DNA of 64,000 nucleotides from the NCBI RefSeq assembly GCF_002954775.1, contig NZ_PJME01000016.1, forward strand, positions 62,001-126,000. The letters are read 5' to 3'. Positions 17,917-26,833 of this stretch are shown here, one piece after another. The notes under the pieces are model-generated. The model did no database searches, was not told the origin of the DNA, and saw only the letters and a program-made list of their open reading frames with translations. Source of the DNA: Streptomyces geranii. Its GTDB lineage: Bacteria > Actinomycetota > Actinomycetes > Streptomycetales > Streptomycetaceae. How positions within the stretch are numbered: position 1 is the first letter of the stretch; each line of letters starts with the position of its first letter. Position numbers and translations under genes: made by a program.

Positions 17917-17958
17917 CCGCGCCCCTGGAACGGGCGAAGCCCGTTACCAGGGGCGCGG
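17917..17958. terminator. Bidirectional hairpin terminator
   Basis: CCGCGCCCCTGG (17917-17928) pairs exactly with CCAGGGGCGCGG (17947-17958), and an inner AACGGGC/GCCCGTT stem extends it. It sits between two convergent genes and partly overlaps dispersed-element copy D. Confidence 0.8.
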
Positions 17959-17977
17959 GGAACTGCGCGACCGGCCC
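17949..17977 (-). repeat. Dispersed 29-base intergenic element, copy D (inverted)
   Basis: Matches copy A at 27 of 29 positions on the opposite strand and forms part of the terminator between the small Cys protein gene and glyS. Confidence 0.7.
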
Positions 17978-18006
17978 CCACCGACCCGCAGCCGAAAACC
18001 AACCAA

Positions 18007-19389
18007 CTAGCAGCCGATAAGCCGCTGAGCCAGATACCCCTCGATCTGGTCGAGAGACACCCGCTCCTGCTTCATCGTGTCCCGCTCACGCACCGTCACC
18101 GCGTTGTCGTCGAGCGTGTCGAAGTCCACCGTCACACAGAACGGCGTACCGATCTCGTCCTGGCGCCGGTAGCGGCGGCCGATCGCGCCCGCGTCGTCGA
18201 ACTCGATGTTCCAGTTCTGGCGCAGGGCGGAGGCCAGGCCCTTGGCCTTCGGCGACAGCTCGGCGTTGCGGGACAGCGGCAGGACCGCGACCTTGACCGG
18301 CGCGAGGCGCGGGTCGAGACGCAGCACCGTGCGCTTCTCCAGCTTGCCCTTGGCGTTGGGGGCCTCGTCCTCGACGTACGCGTCGAGCAGGAACGCCAGC
18401 ATCGCGCGGCCGACACCCGCCGCCGGCTCGATGACGTACGGCGTCCAGCGCTCCTGGGCCTCCTGGTCGAAGTAGAAGAGGTCGTGACCGGAGGCCTTGG
18501 AGTGGGCGTTGAGGTCGTAGTCCGTGCGGTTGGCGACGCCCTCCAGCTCACCCCACTCGTTGCCGCCGAACTGGAAGCGGTACTCGATGTCGGCGGTGCG
18601 CTTGGAGTAGTGGGAGAGCTTCTCCTTCGGGTGGTCGTACCAGCGCATGTTCTCCTCGCGGAGACCGAGGCCGGTGTACCAGTTCCAGCGCTCCTGCATC
18701 CAGTACTCCTGCCACTTCTCGTCCTCGCCCGGCTTGACGAAGAACTCCATCTCCATCTGCTCGAACTCGCGGGTACGGAAGATGAAGTTGCCCGGCGTGA
18801 TCTCGTTCCGGAACGACTTGCCCATCTGCGCGATGCCGAACGGCGGCTTCTTGCGCGAAGCGACCTGCACCTGGGCGAAGTTGGTGAAGATGCCCTGGGC
18901 GGTCTCCGGGCGCAGGTAGGCGACCGAGCCGCTGTCCTGGGTCGGGCCGAGGTGCGTCGACAGCAGGCCCGAGAACTGCTTGGGCTCGGTGAACTGGCCC
19001 TTGTTGCCGCAGTTGGGGCAGTTGATGTCAGCGAGGCCGTTGGCGGGCGTACGGCCGTGCTTGGCCTCGTACGCCTCCTCCAGGTGGTCGGCGCGGTAGC
19101 GCTTGTGGCAGGAGGTGCACTCGGTGAGCGGGTCGGAGAAGGTGGCGACGTGGCCGGAGGCCACCCAGACCTCGGGGGCCAGGATGACGGACGAGTCGAT
19201 GCCGACGACGTCCTCGCGCGACGTCACCATGTAGCGCCACCACTGGCGCTTGAGGTTCTCCTTCAGCTCGACGCCGAGCGGTCCGTAGTCCCAGGCGGCC
19301 TTCTGGCCGCCGTAGATCTCACTGCAGGGGAAAACGAAGCCACGGCGCTTGCTCAGGCTGACGATGGTGTCGATCTTGTCGGCGGCCAC
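18007..19389 (-). CDS. glyS: Glycyl-tRNA synthetase (single-chain, class II)
   Basis: 460 aa, the normal length for the dimeric class II enzyme that charges tRNA-Gly. Seen are [11 protein letters not shown] near the N terminus, a zinc-binding-like insertion (CTSC...CPNC), motif 2 region [16 protein letters not shown] followed by [16 protein letters not shown], the anticodon-binding domain at the C terminus ([10 protein letters not shown]), and motif 3 [17 protein letters not shown] 19389 is divergent from znuA. In S. coelicolor, glyS likewise neighbours the zinc regulon (recalled). Confidence 0.96.
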   Translation of the reverse strand: MAADKIDTIVSLSKRRGFVFPCSEIYGGQKAAWDYGPLGVELKENLKRQWWRYMVTSREDVVGIDSSVILAPEVWVASGHVATFSDPLTECTSCHKRYRADHLEEAYEAKHGRTPANGLADINCPNCGNKGQFTEPKQFSGLLSTHLGPTQDSGSVAYLRPETAQGIFTNFAQVQVASRKKPPFGIAQMGKSFRNEITPGNFIFRTREFEQMEMEFFVKPGEDEKWQEYWMQERWNWYTGLGLREENMRWYDHPKEKLSHYSKRTADIEYRFQFGGNEWGELEGVANRTDYDLNAHSKASGHDLFYFDQEAQERWTPYVIEPAAGVGRAMLAFLLDAYVEDEAPNAKGKLEKRTVLRLDPRLAPVKVAVLPLSRNAELSPKAKGLASALRQNWNIEFDDAGAIGRRYRRQDEIGTPFCVTVDFDTLDDNAVTVRERDTMKQERVSLDQIEGYLAQRLIGC

Positions 19390-19529
19390 GATGCTCTCTT
19401 CATTACGAACGGACGGCGCGAATGCTTCAGGTTACCGGCGGGGCCCGCCCTCCAATCAAATCGGTTCCGGCAGCGGCCCTTGAGCGCACTCCGGGCCGCG
19501 CTCCCGGGCCGGCCGTTTTACCCGCTTGT

Positions 19530-19566
19530 TGACAATCGTTTCCAGAATCATTGAAAATGACTGTCA
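19530..19566. promoter_or_regulatory. Tandem Zur-like boxes and promoter of znuA
   Basis: TGACAATCGTTTCCA (19530-19544) and TGAAAATGACTGTCA (19552-19566) resemble the actinobacterial Zur box TGAAAATGATTTTCA as I recall it; the second matches 12 of 15 positions. Their start-to-start spacing is 22 bases. TTGACA at 19529-19534 is a perfect -35, and a 17-base spacing puts the -10 inside the second box, with a start point at or next to ATG 19566. Repression by zinc-loaded Zur would block polymerase directly. Confidence 0.75.
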
Positions 19567-20525
19567 TGAACGTACGACGACTCATATCGGGCACCGCGAT
19601 CGCGGCGGCCACCGCGCTCGGCCTCGGCGCCCTGTCCGCCTGTTCCTCGGATTCGAGCGCCTCCGACCGGAACATCACCGGGCAACTCGACGTCGTGGCG
19701 TCGTTCTATCCGATGCAGTACCTCGCCGAGCAGATAGGCGGCAGGCATGTCTCCATCAGCACGCTGACCGAGCCCGGCCAGGAGCCGCACGACCTGGAGA
19801 TCAGCGCCAAGCAGACCGTCGACCTCCAGAAGGCCGACGCGGTCCTGTACCTCAAGGGCCTCCAGCCCGCCGTCGACGAGGCGGTCGCGCAGTCCGGGGC
19901 GAAGACGAAGATCGACGCGGCGACCCTCACCACTCTGGAGGACCACGGCGGCGACGGGCACGCCCACGAGGGCGAGGAGGCGCACTCCGACGAAGAGGCC
20001 TCCGGTCTCGACCCGCACGTCTGGCTCGATCCCGTGAAGTACGCCGAGATCGCCGACGGTGTGAGCGCCGCCTTCCAGAAGGCCGATCCGACCAACGCGG
20101 CGGAATACAAGCTGAACACCAAGGCGTTGACCGCCAAGCTGACCTCGCTCGACACCTCGTTCGAGGACGGCCTGAAGAACACCGCGAGCAAGGTGTTCTT
20201 CACCAACCACGCGGCCTTCGGCTACCTCGCCGAGCGCTACGGCCTGACCCAGGAGGCCATCTCCGGGGTCGACCCGGAGAGCGAGCCGAGTGCCGCGCGG
20301 ATGAAGGAACTCCAGGAGGAGGCGAAGGCGGACGGTGTGACGACCGTCTTCTACGAGACACTCGTCTCCGACAGGACCGCGAAGACCCTCGCCGAGGACG
20401 CGAACCTGACGACGGACGTCCTCGATCCGCTGGAGGGCATCACCGAGAAGTCCCGGGGCTCCGACTACATCGCGGTCATGGAGTCCAACCTCAAGGCGCT
20501 GCGGACGGCGCTGGGCGCCAAGTAG
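19566..20525 (+). CDS. znuA: Zinc ABC transporter substrate-binding lipoprotein
   Basis: 319 aa from ATG 19566; ATG 19557 and TTG 19551 also lie in frame, but the Zur-box/promoter layout favours 19566. The lipoprotein signal peptide ends at LSAC with Cys26. Cluster A-I (ZnuA/TroA) features are DVVASFYPMQYLAEQIGG, EPHDLE with a metal-ligand His, the His/Asp/Glu-rich loop HGGDGHAHEGEEAHSDEE typical of zinc-specific members, LDPHVWLDP, and FFTNHAAFGYLAERYGL. It captures Zn2+ outside the membrane and hands it to the ZnuB channel. It heads the znuA-znuC-znuB-zur run. Confidence 0.94.
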   Translation: MNVRRLISGTAIAAATALGLGALSACSSDSSASDRNITGQLDVVASFYPMQYLAEQIGGRHVSISTLTEPGQEPHDLEISAKQTVDLQKADAVLYLKGLQPAVDEAVAQSGAKTKIDAATLTTLEDHGGDGHAHEGEEAHSDEEASGLDPHVWLDPVKYAEIADGVSAAFQKADPTNAAEYKLNTKALTAKLTSLDTSFEDGLKNTASKVFFTNHAAFGYLAERYGLTQEAISGVDPESEPSAARMKELQEEAKADGVTTVFYETLVSDRTAKTLAEDANLTTDVLDPLEGITEKSRGSDYIAVMESNLKALRTALGAK

Positions 20526-20570
20526 GCAGCGAACGGGCGGCAGTTGATGATCGTTACGGAGGATGCAGGC

Positions 20571-21338
20571 ATGGGTGAGCCGGTCATTTCCCTGCGCGGC
20601 GTACGCGCCGAGCTGGGCGCGCGCCCGGTCCTGCGGGGCATCGACCTCGCCGTGAACCGCGGTGAGGTCGTCGCGCTGCTCGGCGCCAACGGCTCCGGCA
20701 AGTCGACCGCCGTCCGCACGGTCATCGGCCAAGTCCCGGTCAGCGCCGGCGAGATCGAGCTGTTCGGCGTCCCCCGGCGCCGCTTCACGGACTGGCGGCG
20801 CGTGGGCTACGTACCGCAGCGGACGACCGCCGCAGGGGGCGTACCGGCGACCGTGACCGAGATCGTCGCGTCCGGCCGGCTGTCCCGTGCCCGCTTCGGC
20901 CTGCTGCGCAGGGCGGACCACGAGGCGGTACGGCGGGCCATCGCGCTCGTGGGCCTCGCGGACCGCGCGAAGGACTCGGTGAACGCACTCTCCGGCGGCC
21001 AGCACCAGCGCGTACTGATCGCCCGTGCCCTGGCCGCCGAACCCGAGCTGCTGATCATGGACGAGCCGATGGCGGGCGTCGACCTGGCGAGCCAGGAGGT
21101 GCTGGCGCGGACGCTCCGCGAGCAGGTGGCGCAGGGTGTGTCGGTGCTGCTCGTGCTGCATGAACTCGGGCCGCTGGAACCGCTGATCGACCGGGCGGTG
21201 GTGCTCCGCGACGGCTGCGTGACGCACGACGGGCCGCCCCCGCACGCCGTCGGCCAGCACGCCCTGCCCGGCCACGACCACGTACACCCGCACGCGGCTC
21301 ACGACGCCGAACCCATCCGGACGGGACTGCTGAGCTGA
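20571..21338 (+). CDS. znuC: Zinc ABC transporter ATP-binding protein
   Basis: 255 aa from ATG 20571 with GGAGG eight bases upstream; the upstream in-frame TTG and ATG lack a site. Walker A is GANGSGKST (38-46), the signature is LSGGQHQRVLIARAL, Walker B is LLIMDEP, and the switch His is in VLLVLHELG. The C-terminal His-rich tail (HALPGHDHVHPHAAHDAEP) is common in zinc importers and could hold metal. It powers ZnuB; its stop overlaps the znuB ATG by one base. Confidence 0.93.
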   Translation: MGEPVISLRGVRAELGARPVLRGIDLAVNRGEVVALLGANGSGKSTAVRTVIGQVPVSAGEIELFGVPRRRFTDWRRVGYVPQRTTAAGGVPATVTEIVASGRLSRARFGLLRRADHEAVRRAIALVGLADRAKDSVNALSGGQHQRVLIARALAAEPELLIMDEPMAGVDLASQEVLARTLREQVAQGVSVLLVLHELGPLEPLIDRAVVLRDGCVTHDGPPPHAVGQHALPGHDHVHPHAAHDAEPIRTGLLS

Positions 21339-22240
21339 TGGAATTCCTCGACTACGCCTTCATGCAGCGGGCCCTGCTGGCCGCGGTCCTCGTCGGCATC
21401 ACGGCCCCCGCCATCGGCATCTACCTGGTCCAGCGGCGCCAGGCGCTGATGGGCGACGGCATCGGGCATGTCGCGATGACGGGCGTCGGGCTCGGCTTCC
21501 TGCTGAACACCTCGCCGGTGTGGATGGCCATGGGCGTTTCCGTCGTCGGCGCGGTGATGATGGAGCTGATCCGCTGGTATGGAAAGACACGCGGCGACAT
21601 CGCCCTCTCGATGCTGTTCTACGGCGGTATGGCCGGCGGCGTGATGTTCATCAACCTCGCGCCGACGGGCTCCAACGCCAACCTGACCTCGCATCTCTTC
21701 GGGTCCCTGTCCACGGTCAGCGAGTCCGACGTGACGGCGATCTGTATCCTCGCGGCCCTCGTGGTGTTGGTCACCTTCGGGCTGCGGCGGCAGCTCTTCG
21801 CGGTCAGCCAGGACGAGGAGTTCGCCCGGGTGACCGGGCTGCCGGTGCGGGCGCTGAACCTGCTGACGGCCGTCACCGCTGCGGTCACGGTCACGGTCGC
21901 CATGCGGGTGGTCGGGTTGCTGCTGGTCAGCGCGCTGATGGTGGTTCCGGTGGCCGCCGCTCAGCAGCTCACCCGGAGCTTCGCGGCGACCTTCGCGGTC
22001 GCCGTCGCGATCGGGGTGTCCGTGACGGTCGGCGGGACCGTGACCTCGTACTACCAGGATGTGCCGCCCGGTGCGACCATCGTGTTGCTGACCATCGGCG
22101 CGTTCGTCGCGCTGACCGCCCTGGCGACGCCGCTGGCCCGCCGCCGGGCCCGTGCGGCAGCCGCCGCGCAGCCGGGCGGGGACCCGGCGGAGTGTGTGAT
22201 TCCGGCCAGCCGGGAAGCCGCCGGCAGGGCGGGCGTCTGA
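21338..22240 (+). CDS. znuB: Zinc ABC transporter permease
   Basis: 300 aa, with about eight hydrophobic helices, of the ABC-3 family. MQRALLAAVLVGITAPAIGIYLVQRRQALMGDGIGHVAMTG carries the family-typical GDG(I/L)xH motif, and LRRQLFAVSQDEEFARVTGLPV is the cytoplasmic coupling loop. Its ATG overlaps the znuC stop. The polar C-terminal tail is variable. Part of the zinc uptake complex. Confidence 0.93.
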   Translation: MEFLDYAFMQRALLAAVLVGITAPAIGIYLVQRRQALMGDGIGHVAMTGVGLGFLLNTSPVWMAMGVSVVGAVMMELIRWYGKTRGDIALSMLFYGGMAGGVMFINLAPTGSNANLTSHLFGSLSTVSESDVTAICILAALVVLVTFGLRRQLFAVSQDEEFARVTGLPVRALNLLTAVTAAVTVTVAMRVVGLLLVSALMVVPVAAAQQLTRSFAATFAVAVAIGVSVTVGGTVTSYYQDVPPGATIVLLTIGAFVALTALATPLARRRARAAAAAQPGGDPAECVIPASREAAGRAGV

Positions 22241-22299
22241 CCGCGCACAGTCCGGGCTGGCACAATGGCCCGGCAAGCGCAGACGTGAGGAGAACAACG

Positions 22300-22719
22300 G
22301 TGACGACGGCCGGCCCGCCCGTTAAGGGACGATCCACCCGCCAGCGTGCCGCTGTGGCGGCGGCGCTGGACGAGGTCGACGAGTTCCGCAGTGCGCAGGA
22401 ACTCCACGACATGCTCAAGCACAAGGGCGACTCGGTGGGTCTGACGACCGTCTACCGCACGTTGCAGTCCCTGGCGGACGCGGGTGAGGTCGATGTCCTG
22501 CGGACGTCGGACGGCGAGTCGGTGTATCGCCGCTGCTCGACCGGCGATCACCATCACCACCTGGTCTGCCGGGTCTGCGGCAAGGCGGTCGAGGTGGAGG
22601 GGCCCGCGGTGGAGAAGTGGGCGGAGGCGATCGCCGTGGAGCACGGGTATGTGAACGTGGCTCATACGGTGGAGATCTTCGGAACCTGCGTGGAGTGCGC
22701 GGCGGTTGGGCAGAAGTAG
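22300..22719 (+). CDS. zur: Fur-family zinc-responsive repressor Zur
   Basis: 139 aa from GTG 22300, preceded by GAGGAGA. The winged-helix part has RQRAAVAAALDEVDEFRSAQELHDML and GLTTVYRTLQSLADAGEVDVL. The metal sites are the HHHHLVCRVCGK block and the C-terminal GTCVECAA (structural Cys4 zinc plus His/Cys regulatory ligands). The location behind znuABC and the zinc-type SBP identify it as Zur rather than Fur, and the length equals what I recall for S. coelicolor Zur. With zinc it should repress znuA through the boxes at 19530-19566. Confidence 0.92.
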   Translation: MTTAGPPVKGRSTRQRAAVAAALDEVDEFRSAQELHDMLKHKGDSVGLTTVYRTLQSLADAGEVDVLRTSDGESVYRRCSTGDHHHHLVCRVCGKAVEVEGPAVEKWAEAIAVEHGYVNVAHTVEIFGTCVECAAVGQK

Positions 22720-22772
22720 GTTCCGCCGAGTTCCGGTAAGTTCCGGTCAGTTCTTCGGCTGCGGGAGCGTCG

Positions 22773-22801
22773 TGGCTGGTCGCGCGGTTCCCCGCGCCCC
22801 T
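22773..22801 (+). repeat. Dispersed 29-base intergenic element, copy B
   Basis: Differs from copy A at one base (cgcgGgttc in place of cgcAgttc). It lies just after zur and leads into a hairpin. Confidence 0.72.
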
Positions 22802-22816
22802 AAAGGCGGGGCGCGG
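22792..22816. terminator. Hairpin terminator after zur
   Basis: CCGCGCCCC (22792-22800) pairs perfectly with GGGGCGCGG (22808-22816) around a 7-base loop. It is placed 72 bases after the zur stop and before the next start. Confidence 0.65.
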
Positions 22817-22843
22817 CAGTCTCGTATCCGATAGCTTCGCGCG

Positions 22844-24085
22844 GTGAGTCATGTCGGGGAAAAGCAGTCGGGCCGCGTCTCTCTCGGGGTGCCGTTCCGG
22901 TGGCTCTGGGGGGCCTACGCCACCAGTCTGTTCGGGACCTGGGTGGCGTTCGACGCGTTTCCGTTGATCGCTGTGCTCGTGCTGCACGCCGGGCCCGCCC
23001 AGGTGTCGTTGCTGGCTGCCGCCGGGGTGGCCGTCGGGGCTGTGGTGGCTCTGCCGCTCGGGCACTGGATCGAGTTCCGGCGGAAGCGGCCCGTGATGGT
23101 CGCCATGGACCTGGTGCGGTGCGGGGCGCTGCTCACCGTGCCGCTCGCCTACGCCCTCGGGGCGCTGTCCTTCGGGCAGCTCGTGGTGGTGGCCGTGATC
23201 GTCGCCGCCGCCGACATCACCTTCACGGCGGCCGGCGGGGCCTGTCTCAAGGGGCTGCTGCCGCCCTCCCAACTCCTGGTCGCCAACGGGCGGTTCGAGT
23301 CGACGATGTGGACGGCGAGCGTGCTCGGACCGCCGCTCGGCGGAGCCGCCGTCGGGCTGTTCGGGCCGGTGACCACGGTGGTCGCGAACGCCGTGAGCTT
23401 CCTGCTGTCGGCGGTCGGTATCCGGGCGATGGGCGGGGACGAGCCCCGTCCCGTACGGGAACAGGCCGAGGGGGCGCAGAAGGCGAGGCCGCGTCCCGGT
23501 GATCTGCTCGACGGGTGGCGGTTCATCCTGGCCGATCCGGTGCTGCGGCCCCTGTTCCTCAACACCGTGCTGGTCAGCGGGCTGATCATGGCGACCGCGC
23601 CGCTGGTCGCCGTCCTGATGCTCGGCCCCCTCGGCTTCGCGCCCTGGCAGTACGCGCTCGCCTTCGCCGTGCCCTGCACCGGCGGTCTCCTCGGGTCACG
23701 GCTGTCCCGGCCGCTCGTGGCGCGGTACGGGCAGCGCGCGATCATGCGCGTCTTCGGGACGCTCCGGGTGTGCTGGCCGGTGGGGATGGCGTTCCTGCAC
23801 AGCGGGCCGACCGGACTCGTCCTCGTGATGGTCGTCCAGTTCGGGCTGATCACCTGCATGGGCGTCTTCAATCCGGTGTACGCCACCTACCGGCTCCGGC
23901 ACACCCCGGCGGACCGGGTCGCCCGTACCCTCTCCGCGTGGTCGGTGACCAGCAAGCTGACCGTCGCCGCGCTCACCGCGCTGTGGGGGCTGCTGGCGGC
24001 CCTCACGACGCCCCTGACAGCCGTCGGGGCGGCGGGCGTCCTGATCCTCGCCACTCCCCTGCTGCTGCCGCGCACCCACGCCTGA
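22844..24085 (+). CDS. MFS transporter, DHA3-like
   Basis: 413 aa from GTG 22844 (ATG 22850 is also in frame), with 12 predicted helices. FRWLWGAYATSLFGTWVAFDAFPLIAVLVL is a DHA3 (macrolide-efflux-like) first helix, EFRRKRPVMVAMDLVRCGA is the motif A region, and SVLGPPLGGAAVGLFG sits at helix 5. It probably exports a small molecule; the substrate is unknown. It stands alone between the zur terminator and the M4 protease. Confidence 0.82.
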   Translation: MSHVGEKQSGRVSLGVPFRWLWGAYATSLFGTWVAFDAFPLIAVLVLHAGPAQVSLLAAAGVAVGAVVALPLGHWIEFRRKRPVMVAMDLVRCGALLTVPLAYALGALSFGQLVVVAVIVAAADITFTAAGGACLKGLLPPSQLLVANGRFESTMWTASVLGPPLGGAAVGLFGPVTTVVANAVSFLLSAVGIRAMGGDEPRPVREQAEGAQKARPRPGDLLDGWRFILADPVLRPLFLNTVLVSGLIMATAPLVAVLMLGPLGFAPWQYALAFAVPCTGGLLGSRLSRPLVARYGQRAIMRVFGTLRVCWPVGMAFLHSGPTGLVLVMVVQFGLITCMGVFNPVYATYRLRHTPADRVARTLSAWSVTSKLTVAALTALWGLLAALTTPLTAVGAAGVLILATPLLLPRTHA

Positions 24086-24292
24086 GGGGCCCCTCTCCTC
24101 GCAGAGGGATAACCCTCGACCTCTTATCTTTTGCTGACATGCACTCCTCAAGAGTGCCACTCTTCCGGCAGCCATCCCCCACGTCTCAGGCGCACATCCC
24201 GCACTGCTCAGCTCATCCCGGGCCGCACACCCCCGTACGCCCGGTTCTGTTTCCGGCCGTTGAAGGCGCGGCCGTCGCAGGAGGAGTTTCGA

Positions 24293-26731
24293 GTGAGACG
24301 AACGTCCAACACCCCCCACAGATCCGGCCGCACCCAGGCCCTCCGCTCCCGCAAGGCCACCGCCGCCGGCGCTCTGCTGGCCACCGCGACCCTGCTGGCC
24401 GTCGGCGTCCAGACGGTCCCGGCCGCCGCCAAGCCCGCGCCCCCGGCGCCCAGTCCGCTGCGCGCCGGCTCGCTCCAGGCGGAACTGACCCCGTCCCAGC
24501 GCACCGCGCTGATCAAGAGCGCGACGCAGCGAACGACGACGACCGCCGGTTCCCTGGGTCTCGGCGCCAAGGAGAAGCTCCTCGTCAAGGACGTCGTCAA
24601 GGACGCCGACGGCACCCTCCACACCCGCTACGAGCGCACGTACGCCGGGCTGCCGGTGCTCGGCGGCGACCTCGTCGTGCACACCCCGCCCGCCGCCAAG
24701 GCCTCGGGCACGGTGAGCACCACGTTCAACAACAAGCGGACCATCTCGGTCGCGTCCACCACCCCCACGTACGCCAAGTCGGCCGCCGAGACGAAGGCGC
24801 TGAGCGCGGCCAAGGCGCTGGACGCGGAGAAGCCGACCACCGACAGCGCCCGCAAGGTGATCTGGGCGGGCAGCGGTACGCCGAAACTGGCCTGGGAGAC
24901 GGTGATCGGCGGTCTCCAGGACGACGGCACGCCCAGCAGGCTGCACGTCATCACGGACGCCCTGACCGGCGAGAAGCTCCACCAGTTCCAGGACATCAAG
25001 ACCGGTACCGGCAACAGCCAGTACAGCGGCACGGTCACCATCGGGACGACGCTGTCGGGTTCGACGTACCAGCTCAACGACACCACGCGCGGCACCCACA
25101 AGACGTACAGCCTCAACAACGGCACGTCGGGCACCGGGACGTTGATGACGGACGCCGACGACACCTGGGGCACCGGGTCCGGGTCCAACACGCAGACGGC
25201 GGGCGTGGACGCGCACTTCGGGGCGCAGACGACCTGGGACTTCTACAAGAACACCTTCGGGCGCAGCGGCATCAAGAACGACGGGGTCGCGGCCTACTCC
25301 CGGGTGCACTACAGCACGGCGTACGTGAACGCCTTCTGGGACGACAGCTGCTTCTGCATGACGTACGGCGACGGCACGAGCAGCACGCACGCGCTGACCT
25401 CGCTGGACGTGGCCGGGCACGAGATGACGCACGGGGTCACCTCCAACACCGCCAACCTCACCTACTCCGGCGAGTCGGGCGGCCTGAACGAGGCGACGTC
25501 CGACATCTTCGGCACCGGTGTGGAGTTCTACGCGGCCAACTCCACCGACGTCGGTGACTACCTCATCGGCGAGAAGATCGACATCAACGGCGACGGCACG
25601 CCGCTGCGTTACATGGACGAGCCCGACAAGGACGGCTCCTCGTACGACAGTTGGTACTCCGGCATCGGCAGTGCGGACGTCCACTACTCCTCGGGCCCGG
25701 CGAACCACATGTTCTACCTGCTGTCGGAAGGCAGCGGCAGCAAGACCATCAACGGCGTGACGTACAACAGCCCGACCTCCGACGGCGTCGCCGTCGCGGG
25801 CATCGGCCGGGCCGCCGCGCTCCAGATCTGGTACAAGGCGCTGACGACGTACATGACGTCCAGCACCACGTACGCCCAGGCCCGCACCGCCGCGCTGAAC
25901 GCCGCCACGGCGCTCTACGGCAGCAGCTCCACGCAGTACGCGGGTGTCGGCAACGCCTTCGCGGGCGTCAACGTGGGCAGCCACATCACCGTCCCCACCA
26001 CCGGCGTGACGGTCACGAACCCGGGCAGCCAGTCGTCGACGGTCGGCACCGCGGTGAGCCTGGCGATCACGGCGAGCAGCACGAACTCCGGCACGCTGAC
26101 CTACGCGGCGAGCGGTCTGCCGACGGGCCTGTCGATCAGCAGCTCGACGGGCACGATCTCCGGCACCCCGACCACGGCGGGCACGTACAGCAGCGTGGTC
26201 ACGGTGACCGACAGCACGGGCGCCACGGGTACGGCGTCCTTTACCTGGACGGTCAGCGCGACCGGCGGCGGCTCCTGCACCTCGGCCCAACTCCTCGGCA
26301 ACCAGGGCTTCGAGTCCGGCAACACCACCTGGACGGCGACGAGCGGTGTCATCACCAGCTCCAGCAGCCAGGCGGCCCGCACCGGCTCCTACAAGGCCTG
26401 GCTGGACGGCTACGGCTCGACCCACACCGACACGCTCTCCCAGTCGGTGACGATCCCGAGCGGCTGCACGGGCACGACGTTCACCTTCTACCTGCACATC
26501 GACACGGCCGAGACCACCACCAGCACCCAGTACGACAAGCTGACGGTGACGGCCGGTACGACGACCCTGGCCACCTACTCCAACCTCAACGCGGCGAGCG
26601 GCTACGTCGCCAAGTCGCTGAGCCTGTCGGCGTACGCGGGCACGACGGTGGCGCTCAAGTTCACGGGCGTCGAGGACTCGTCCCTCCAGACGAGCTTCGT
26701 GATCGACGACACGGCGGTGACGACCGGCTGA
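24293..26731 (+). CDS. Secreted M4 metallopeptidase (thermolysin-like) with Ig-like and C-terminal beta domains
   Basis: 812 aa from GTG 24293, with GGAGGAG six bases upstream; the longer frame to 24131 is noncoding leader. A signal peptide covers about residues 1-47 (AGALLATATLLAVGVQTVPAAAKP). The FTP/PepSY prodomain includes TRYERTYAGLPVLGGDLVVH. The catalytic domain has HEMTH (His376, Glu377, His380) and GLNEATSD with the third zinc ligand Glu400, plus the VHYSSGPANHMFY proton-donor His. After about residue 565 comes a He_PIG/Ig-like domain (SGLPTGLSISSSTGTISGTP), then a jelly-roll-like domain starting LLGNQGFESG, probably for substrate or wall binding. It is made as a zymogen and degrades extracellular protein. 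Confidence 0.93.
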   Translation: MRRTSNTPHRSGRTQALRSRKATAAGALLATATLLAVGVQTVPAAAKPAPPAPSPLRAGSLQAELTPSQRTALIKSATQRTTTTAGSLGLGAKEKLLVKDVVKDADGTLHTRYERTYAGLPVLGGDLVVHTPPAAKASGTVSTTFNNKRTISVASTTPTYAKSAAETKALSAAKALDAEKPTTDSARKVIWAGSGTPKLAWETVIGGLQDDGTPSRLHVITDALTGEKLHQFQDIKTGTGNSQYSGTVTIGTTLSGSTYQLNDTTRGTHKTYSLNNGTSGTGTLMTDADDTWGTGSGSNTQTAGVDAHFGAQTTWDFYKNTFGRSGIKNDGVAAYSRVHYSTAYVNAFWDDSCFCMTYGDGTSSTHALTSLDVAGHEMTHGVTSNTANLTYSGESGGLNEATSDIFGTGVEFYAANSTDVGDYLIGEKIDINGDGTPLRYMDEPDKDGSSYDSWYSGIGSADVHYSSGPANHMFYLLSEGSGSKTINGVTYNSPTSDGVAVAGIGRAAALQIWYKALTTYMTSSTTYAQARTAALNAATALYGSSSTQYAGVGNAFAGVNVGSHITVPTTGVTVTNPGSQSSTVGTAVSLAITASSTNSGTLTYAASGLPTGLSISSSTGTISGTPTTAGTYSSVVTVTDSTGATGTASFTWTVSATGGGSCTSAQLLGNQGFESGNTTWTATSGVITSSSSQAARTGSYKAWLDGYGSTHTDTLSQSVTIPSGCTGTTFTFYLHIDTAETTTSTQYDKLTVTAGTTTLATYSNLNAASGYVAKSLSLSAYAGTTVALKFTGVEDSSLQTSFVIDDTAVTTG

Positions 26732-26770
26732 TCACCGCCGCCCCTTGATCCTCCCCCCACGGGTACGACA

Positions 26771-26807
26771 GCGGCACCCGGCGCCTTTCTCCGGCGCCGG
26801 GTGCCGC
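26771..26807. terminator. Strong hairpin terminator after M4 protease
   Basis: A perfect 15-base stem (GCGGCACCCGGCGCC, 26771-26785, against 26793-26807) with a 7-base loop lies between the convergent protease and SMI1/KNR4 genes. Confidence 0.85.
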
Positions 26808-26833
26808 TTCACGCCGGGGCCTGCGGAGGGCGC

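Noticed and set aside
19548-21302. 584-codon minus-strand open frame across znuA and znuC
   Set aside because: It mirrors two clear plus-strand genes with full motif sets; its translation is Arg/Gly/Val-rich shadow sequence.
22300-22719. Iron regulator Fur, or peroxide regulator PerR
   Set aside because: Linkage to znuABC with a His-rich zinc-binding protein and Zur-like boxes points to Zur.
23696-26497. 933-codon minus-strand open frame opposite MFS and M4 protease
   Set aside because: Shadow of genes with signal peptide and zinc motifs on the plus strand.
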